DNA from: Novosphingobium album (ex Liu et al. 2023) | Lineage (GTDB): Bacteria > Pseudomonadota > Alphaproteobacteria > Sphingomonadales > Sphingomonadaceae | DNA: 64,000 bases | Reading direction: 5' to 3' | Assembly: GCF_029076845.1 (NCBI RefSeq) | Contig: NZ_JARESE010000073.1 | Coordinates: 1 to 64,000, forward strand | Shown: positions 59,020 to 64,000 of the stretch, in pieces | Numbering within the stretch: position 1 is the first letter of the stretch | Layout of the letters: every line of letters begins with the position of its first letter | Notes under the pieces: model-generated | The model's input: only the letters and a program-made list of their open reading frames with translations | The model's database searches: none | What the model was told of the DNA's origin: nothing | Made by a program: the position numbers and the translations under genes

Positions 59020-60081
59020 ATGAGTTTGCCGCGTATCGCCGTTGACGCGATGGGCGGTGACGAAGGCGTGCGCGTCATGATAGAGGGCGCTGCCCTCGCG
59101 CGCCGCCGCCACGATCAGTTCAAGTTCCTGCTGGTGGGGGACGAGCCGCGGATCAAGGCCGCGCTGGCCGCGCACCCGAACTTGCGCGCATCGTCGGACA
59201 TCCTCCACACCGACTCGGTCATCAGCGGCGAGGACAAGCCCAGCCAGGCACTGCGCCGGGCCAAGGGCACGTCGATGGGCATGGCCATCGACGCGGTCAA
59301 GCAGGGTCACGCGGGCGCCGCCGTCAGCGCCGGCAACACCGGCGCGCTGATGGCGATCGCCAAGCTCACCTTGCGCACGATGCCGGGGATAGACCGGCCC
59401 GCGCTGGCCGCGCTGCTGCCCACGCTGGGCGAAAACGACGTCATCATGCTCGATCTGGGCGCCAACACCGAATGCGATACGCGCAACCTGGTGCAGTTCG
59501 CGGTGATGGGCGCGGCCTATGCGCGCGTCGCCACCGGGCGCGAGGCGCCGCGCGTGCGCCTGCTCAACATCGGCACCGAGGAGATCAAGGGCACCGAACT
59601 GCTGCGCGATGCCGCCACCGTGCTCAAGGCCGCGGCGGATGACCTCTCGATCTCGTTCGACGGCTTCACCGAGGCCGACAAGCTGTGCCAGGGCCATGTC
59701 GACGTCGTCGTGACCGACGGGTTTTCCGGCAATATCGCGCTCAAGGCGGTGGAAGGCACGGCCCGGTTCGTCGCCGACCTGCTGCGCCGCAGCTTCTCCA
59801 GTTCGCTGCGTTCCAAGATCGGCTTCCTGATCTCGCGGCCCGCCACCGAACTGCTCAAGACGCATCTCGATCCCAACAACCACAACGGCGCCGTCTTCCT
59901 GGGACTGAACGGCATCGTCGTGAAAAGCCACGGCAGCGCGAGCGCGGCCGGTGTTGCCAATGCCGTGGCGGTGACTGCCCGGCTCCTGGAGGAAAATGTG
60001 ACAGAGCGGATTACCGCGGACCTTGCCCGCGTGGACCAGGACAGCCTGCGCCCGGCGCGATCCCAGGAAGAGCGCGCCTGA
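59020..60081 (+). CDS. plsX: Phosphate acyltransferase PlsX
   Basis: The 353-residue enzyme makes acyl-phosphate from acyl-ACP for phospholipid synthesis. It starts [20 protein letters not shown] and has the conserved [19 protein letters not shown] and [18 protein letters not shown]. It lies 24 nt after rpmF; its TGA overlaps the fabH ATG in TGATG. Confidence 0.96.
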   Translation: MSLPRIAVDAMGGDEGVRVMIEGAALARRRHDQFKFLLVGDEPRIKAALAAHPNLRASSDILHTDSVISGEDKPSQALRRAKGTSMGMAIDAVKQGHAGAAVSAGNTGALMAIAKLTLRTMPGIDRPALAALLPTLGENDVIMLDLGANTECDTRNLVQFAVMGAAYARVATGREAPRVRLLNIGTEEIKGTELLRDAATVLKAAADDLSISFDGFTEADKLCQGHVDVVVTDGFSGNIALKAVEGTARFVADLLRRSFSSSLRSKIGFLISRPATELLKTHLDPNNHNGAVFLGLNGIVVKSHGSASAAGVANAVAVTARLLEENVTERITADLARVDQDSLRPARSQEERA

Positions 60082-61049
60082 TGCGCCGTTCCGTGGTGAT
60101 CGGTACCGGCTCCGCGCTGCCGCGCCGCGCCGTCAGCAATGCCGAGCTGACCGGGATCGTCGATACCAGCGACGAATGGATCGTCGAGCGGACGGGGATT
60201 TCCAACCGCTATATCGCCAGCGATGACGAGACCACGTCCAGCCTGGCCACCGACGCGGCCCGCCGGGCGATCGCGGCGGCCGGGATCGAGGCCCGCTCGA
60301 TCGACCTGATCGTGCTCGCCACGGCGACGCCCGACCAGACGTTTCCCGCCAGCGCCACCAGGGTCCAGCACAACCTGGGCTGCAATGGCGGCATCGCCTT
60401 CGATGTCGCGGCGGTGTGCTCGGGCTTCCTCTATGCGCTGGGCGTGGCCGATTCGATGCTCCGCTCCGGCATGGCGAATCGCGCGCTGGTGATCGGCGCG
60501 GAAACCTTCAGCCGCATCCTCGACTGGGAAGATCGCACCACCTGTGTCCTGTTCGGGGACGGTGCCGGCGCGGTCGTGCTGGAAGCGCGCGAGCAGAGCG
60601 GGGACAAGCCGCGCGGCGTCCTGACCACCCGGCTCCACGCCGACGGCGCGCATAACGAGCTGCTCTTCGTCGATGGCGGCCCCTCCACCACCGGCACGGT
60701 CGGCAAGGTGCGCATGAAGGGACGCGAGGTGTTCCGCCACGCAGTCGTCAATCTGGCGGAGGTCTTGAAGGAAGTAATTGAAGAGGAAGGACTTTCGACC
60801 TCCGATATCGACTGGCTGGTGCCGCATCAGGCCAATGCCCGCATCCTTGACGCGACTGCCCGCAAGCTGTCGTTGCCGCCGGAAAAGGTGGTGATGACGG
60901 TGGGTCAGCACGCCAATACCTCGGCCGCGTCGGTGCCGCTGGCGCTGGATACCGCCGTGCGCGATGGCCGCATCCGCGAAGGCGATCTCGTCATGCTCGA
61001 AGCGATGGGCGGCGGTTTCACCTGGGGAGCCAGCCTGATTCGCATGTGA
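60081..61049 (+). CDS. fabH: 3-oxoacyl-[acyl-carrier-protein] synthase III
   Basis: The 322-residue condensing enzyme starts fatty-acid synthesis from acetyl-CoA and malonyl-ACP. The catalytic Cys lies in [20 protein letters not shown], the His in [19 protein letters not shown] and the Asn in [22 protein letters not shown] 60081 overlaps the plsX stop, while the larger open frame from 59685 is a shadow of plsX. Confidence 0.96.
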   Translation: MRRSVVIGTGSALPRRAVSNAELTGIVDTSDEWIVERTGISNRYIASDDETTSSLATDAARRAIAAAGIEARSIDLIVLATATPDQTFPASATRVQHNLGCNGGIAFDVAAVCSGFLYALGVADSMLRSGMANRALVIGAETFSRILDWEDRTTCVLFGDGAGAVVLEAREQSGDKPRGVLTTRLHADGAHNELLFVDGGPSTTGTVGKVRMKGREVFRHAVVNLAEVLKEVIEEEGLSTSDIDWLVPHQANARILDATARKLSLPPEKVVMTVGQHANTSAASVPLALDTAVRDGRIREGDLVMLEAMGGGFTWGASLIRM

Positions 61050-61091
61050 CGATTTTGTTTCAAAGGTTTCCGTCAGCGGTTGCGCAGAGCA

Positions 61092-61119
61092 TTGCTTTTC
61101 CCCCTTTTTTTCATATGAT
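61092..61119 (+). promoter_or_regulatory. Candidate internal promoter for ihfA
   Basis: TTGCTT (61092-61097) and TATGAT (61114-61119) with a 16-bp pyrimidine-rich spacer form a good consensus pair in the 107-bp gap between fabH and ihfA. It would let ihfA-merR be expressed independently of rpmF-plsX-fabH. Confidence 0.5.
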
Positions 61120-61156
61120 CGATATCTGGGGCGGCGCAGACAGCATTGGGGACCAG

Positions 61157-61453
61157 ATGCGCTCTACGGAGACGCTTACGCGGGCGGCGATCGCCGAGGC
61201 TATTCATCGCAAGCTCGGACTTTCGAGAGCGGAGTCGCTTGCGATGGTCGAATCCATCCTGCAGCACATGTGCGCGGCGCTGGCCGAGGGGGAGAACGTG
61301 AAGATCTCCGGCTTCGGCACGTTCCTGCTCAGAGACAAGGGCGAACGGGTCGGGCGCAATCCCAAGACCGGGATCGAGGTGCCGATCACGCCGCGCCGGG
61401 TGCTGACTTTCCGCGCCAGCCAGATGCTCAAGGACCGCATCGCGCGGCTATGA
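61157..61453 (+). CDS. ihfA: Integration host factor subunit alpha
   Basis: The 98-residue HU/IHF-family protein bends DNA at specific sites with IhfB. It contains [60 protein letters not shown] and [11 protein letters not shown], the alpha-subunit pattern. ATG 61157 has GGGGA about 6 nt upstream. An open frame back to 61046 is not conserved. Its stop overlaps merR by 4 bp (ATGA). Confidence 0.95.
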   Translation: MRSTETLTRAAIAEAIHRKLGLSRAESLAMVESILQHMCAALAEGENVKISGFGTFLLRDKGERVGRNPKTGIEVPITPRRVLTFRASQMLKDRIARL

Positions 61454-61824
61454 GCGGGCAGGCGCTGTTTCCCGGATTCGACGACGGCAAGGCGCCCGAC
61501 GCCCTGCGGACGATCGGCGAGGTGACGCGGGCGCTGGGGATTCGCCAGCATGTTCTGCGCTATTGGGAAGAACAGTTCCCGATGCTCAAGCCGATCAAGC
61601 GCAGCGGCGGGCGCCGCTATTACCGGCCCGAGGACGTGATGCTGGTCGCCGCGATCGACCGGCTGGTGCATCGCGAGGGCTATACCTTGCGCGGCGCGCG
61701 GCTGGCGCTGGAAGGCGCGGCGGCTGCGGGGCAGCCCGAGGCGACGCTGTCGCCCGAGGATGCCATGCGCGCGCGCCTGCGCCGGATTCGCGACGATCTG
61801 GCCGCGGCGCTCGCCGCTGCCTGA
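61450..61824 (+). CDS. MerR family transcriptional regulator
   Basis: The 124-residue regulator has a MerR winged HTH ([60 protein letters not shown]) and a short C-terminal helix without the cysteine loop of metal sensors. MerR-type genes directly after ihfA are common in alphaproteobacteria and of unknown effector. It begins at ATG 61450 overlapping the ihfA stop. Confidence 0.9.
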   Translation: MSGQALFPGFDDGKAPDALRTIGEVTRALGIRQHVLRYWEEQFPMLKPIKRSGGRRYYRPEDVMLVAAIDRLVHREGYTLRGARLALEGAAAAGQPEATLSPEDAMRARLRRIRDDLAAALAAA

Positions 61825-61830
61825 GCCGCT

Positions 61831-62376
61831 TCAATCCGCCGGCTGCGGGCCGAGATCGGGATCGAGATCGCGCGGCCGGATCAGGTGGACCAGCCTGGCG
61901 CAATTGTCGGCGATGTCCGACCAGCGCTCGATCGCCAGCTCCAGCACGGCATAGGCCGCCGTCGGGAACTTCTCTTCCACCACGTCGCGCAAGGGGCTGG
62001 AGCCATCGTCCGGCACCAGATCGAAGATCAGGTCTTCCAGCCCCGGATTGTGGCCGACCATGATGATCGCGGCCGGATCGCCTTCCTGTTCGCGCAGCAC
62101 TTCCATCAAAGTGGCCGAATTGGCGAGGTAGATGCGCCGGTCCCAGATCACCGGCGGCGATCCGCCGGCCGATTGCGCGGAAATCTCGATCGTCTGCGTC
62201 ACGCGCACGGCGGGCGATGCCAGCACGCGCTGGAAGGCGATGCCGTGTTCGCGGATATGCCGGCCCATCACGTCCGCGCCCTTGCGGCCGCGGGCGTTGA
62301 GCGGACGGTCGAAATCGCGCAGGCGCGCGTCGTTCCAGTCCGATTTGGCGTGGCGAAAGAGGCCAAGGATCTTCAT
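61831..62376 (-). CDS. SixA-like histidine phosphatase
   Basis: The 181-residue phosphohistidine-type phosphatase has the RHG-like motif LGLFRHAKSDWNDARLRDFD with the catalytic His, and a second His in IIMVGHNPGLEDLIFDL. SixA removes phosphate from histidine of phosphotransfer proteins; these short proteins may act on other phosphorylated compounds. It converges on merR with a 6-bp gap and overlaps the helicase gene upstream of it by 4 bp. Confidence 0.87.
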   Translation of the reverse strand: MKILGLFRHAKSDWNDARLRDFDRPLNARGRKGADVMGRHIREHGIAFQRVLASPAVRVTQTIEISAQSAGGSPPVIWDRRIYLANSATLMEVLREQEGDPAAIIMVGHNPGLEDLIFDLVPDDGSSPLRDVVEEKFPTAAYAVLELAIERWSDIADNCARLVHLIRPRDLDPDLGPQPAD

Positions 62377-64000
62377 GCGGAAGGCGAGACGTGATTCCCT
62401 TGAGGTGCGCCTTCCCCTGAAACATGCCCGGCGATGCGTTGCAAGGCTTCCTCCAGCAGGACGCGGCGCACCGGCGTGCCGGCGGGAAAGGCCGTGAGCA
62501 GGCGCGAAGGGAAGGCGGCGGACAGGACGACGAAGTGGCCATGGTCCGCGCGTGAGCGGATCAGCCGGCCGAATGCCTGCGCCAGCCGGGCGCGGATGAT
62601 CGAATCGTCATAGGCGGAGCCGCCGCCGGCCAGCCGACGGGCCCGGTGCAGGATCGACGGGCGCGGCCAGGGCACTTGTTCCATGATGGCCAGCCGCAGC
62701 GAATGGCCCGGCACGTCCACCCCGTCGCGCAGGGCATCGGTGCCCAGCAGCGAGGCGGTGGGATCGTCGCGGAAGATATCGACCAGCGTGCCGATATCGA
62801 TCGGATCGACATGCTGGGCATAGAGCGGCAACCCGGCGCGGGCCAGCCGATCGGCGATGCGGCCGTGGACCGCGCGCAGCCGCCGGATCGCGGTGAACAG
62901 GCCCAGCGCGCCGCCGCCCGATGCCTCGATCAGCCGCGCATAGGCGGCCGCGAGCGCCGGGATATCGCCGCGCGGCACATCGGTGACGATCAGCACTTCG
63001 GCCTGGCTGGCATAGTCGAACGGGCTTTCATGGGCGCACAGCCGGGGCTCGACGCCGATGTGGCGCGCGCCGCTGCGGGCGATCGCGGTGTTCCAATCCG
63101 CGCCGTCGCGCAAGGTGGCGGAAGTCATGATCACCCCGTGCGCCGGTTCGAGCACGACGCGCGCGAAGGGCTTCATCGGATCGAGCCAGTGGCGGTGGAT
63201 GCCGATATCGAATTCGCGCGCGTCCGAACGATCGACCGCCAGCCAATCGACGAAATCGCCATCGGCCGGCCCGCCGAGCCGTTCGAGCAGGGCTTCCCAG
63301 GCGGCCAGCAGGTCGATCCGCCAGGCCAGCGAATGGCGCGCGCCCTCGATCCGCGCGCGGCCCGGCCCATCGAGCCAGTCGGGCGGGTCTTCCAGCAGGG
63401 CTTCGAGCCGCACGCCCAGGCGGATCAGCGGCTGGCGCAGATCGGCGATCGCGGCGCGCGCGGCCTGGGTGCGCTCGATGAACGGCCCGTCAAGCTGCGC
63501 CGCCTCGGTCTCCAGCCCATAGCCCGCTTCCTGCCCGCCGCTTTCGTCGCGGGCGTAGACCACGCCGCGCACCGCCGCGAGCAGTTCCTCGATCGGGCCG
63601 GAAGGCGCGTTTTCCACCAGCCGTTGCAGCCAGCCGTCGCCAGGCAGCGCTTCGGCTGCCGCGCGCGCGGCGGCGATCGCCCTGGCGCCGGCTTCATCGT
63701 AGCTCGCGATATCGGCCAGCCGGGCCGACAGCCCGCGCCGCCGCCCGCGCGATGCCTTTTCCGGGCCGATCACCCAGCGCCGCAGTTCGATGGTTTCCGC
63801 GCCGGTCAGCGCGGCGGCGAACGTCGAATCGGCGGCATCGAACACATGATGGCCTTCGTCGAACACGATCCGCGTCGGGCGCGAGGCGGGATCGCGGGCG
63901 CGCGCGGCATTGACCATCACAAGCGCATGGTTGCCGATCACCAGATCCGCCTGGGCACTGGCGCGCGTGGCCCGTTCAATGAAGCATTTGCGGTAATGCG
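62373..64000 (-). CDS. DinG/Rad3-like ATP-dependent DNA helicase (5' end outside window)
   Basis: At least 542 codons of an XPD/DinG-type superfamily 2 helicase are seen; the N-terminus, including Walker A, lies beyond the window. The visible part starts near an iron-sulfur Cys (HYRKCFIERATRASAQADLV), then the DEGH box TRIVFDEGHHVFDAADS, and motifs MTSATLRDGADWN and LAQAFGRLIRSRADHGHFVV (motif VI). It unwinds DNA in a 5'-3' direction and needs an Fe-S cluster in relatives. The internal GTG at 63941 is not the true start, since coding continues upstream. Its stop overlaps SixA by 4 bp. Confidence 0.9.
   Translation of the reverse strand, partial: HYRKCFIERATRASAQADLVIGNHALVMVNAARARDPASRPTRIVFDEGHHVFDAADSTFAAALTGAETIELRRWVIGPEKASRGRRRGLSARLADIASYDEAGARAIAAARAAAEALPGDGWLQRLVENAPSGPIEELLAAVRGVVYARDESGGQEAGYGLETEAAQLDGPFIERTQAARAAIADLRQPLIRLGVRLEALLEDPPDWLDGPGRARIEGARHSLAWRIDLLAAWEALLERLGGPADGDFVDWLAVDRSDAREFDIGIHRHWLDPMKPFARVVLEPAHGVIMTSATLRDGADWNTAIARSGARHIGVEPRLCAHESPFDYASQAEVLIVTDVPRGDIPALAAAYARLIEASGGGALGLFTAIRRLRAVHGRIADRLARAGLPLYAQHVDPIDIGTLVDIFRDDPTASLLGTDALRDGVDVPGHSLRLAIMEQVPWPRPSILHRARRLAGGGSAYDDSIIRARLAQAFGRLIRSRADHGHFVVLSAAFPSRLLTAFPAGTPVRRVLLEEALQRIAGHVSGEGAPQGNHVSPSA

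Overview
The window is a high-GC, gene-dense bacterial chromosome segment whose gene families point to an alphaproteobacterium, most likely a sphingomonad (Sphingomonas/Novosphingobium type). The evidence is a CcrM-type GANTC methyltransferase with a dense GANTC promoter cluster, an F1-only ATP synthase operon (atpHAGDC) with a short epsilon subunit, a three-gene proton-translocating transhydrogenase preceded by a 40-residue aa3 oxidase subunit IV gene, a two-gene glycine decarboxylase (gcvPA/gcvPB), a CpaF pilus ATPase, and short 5-nt-loop palindromes of the kind scattered in sphingomonad genomes. No rRNA, tRNA, CRISPR array, prophage or intact insertion sequence was seen; nearly everything is core chromosome.

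Layout. 0.1-5 kb: NYN/OST-HTH protein, a chemoreceptor and parE. 5-9.4 kb: an LpoA-like lipoprotein divergent from rsmI-yraN, then gshB and aqpZ. 9.4-14.2 kb (minus): a run made of a sugar dehydrogenase lipoprotein, GNAT acetyltransferase, DUF1285 protein, Nudix CoA pyrophosphatase, CCA-adding enzyme and retropepsin-like protease. 14.2-18.6 kb (plus): rnhB, an SDR, ccrM, a repeat-rich gap holding a 159-bp MITE-like element, and folP. 18.6-20.5 kb (minus): a SnoaL-like protein and an NtrC-like response regulator with altered sigma-54 contact and arginine-finger motifs. 20.7-26.7 kb (plus): oxidase subunit IV, pntAA-pntAB-pntB, a small secreted protein, an Asp/Glu racemase homologue, a dNTPase and an NAD-binding protein. 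26.7-31.5 kb: tandem glycine riboswitch and gcvT-gcvH-gcvPA-gcvPB. 31.5-35.5 kb: membrane proteins, entericidin, a DMT exporter, an isolated cpaF and an HNH protein. 35.6-40.5 kb (minus): the F1 operon. 40.9-54.4 kb: ada, a TPR peptidase, a CPBP protease, priA, a DUF4197 lipoprotein, a transaldolase-like gene, cobT, nitroreductase, a DMT exporter, cysS and a 2-hydroxyacid dehydrogenase. 54.5-58.6 kb: a ThDP acetolactate synthase and an AT-rich divergent switch with an S24 (CI/LexA-like) repressor. 58.7-61.8 kb: rpmF-plsX-fabH-ihfA-merR, a lipid-synthesis/nucleoid operon. 61.8-64 kb (minus): a SixA-like phosphatase and a DinG-like helicase cut by the window end.

The most interesting points are regulatory. 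Eight GANTC sites lie in 163 bp upstream of ccrM and four lie in 66 bp upstream of the transaldolase-like gene, suggesting control by methylation state. The S24 repressor sits over an AT-rich operator shared with a tiny divergent gene. The rpmF operon has a terminator-like hairpin in its leader. A MITE-like element with a 5-bp target duplication has split a palindromic repeat and itself carries a pair of other palindromes. The NtrC-like regulator keeps its receiver and ATP-binding motifs but has lost features needed to activate sigma-54.
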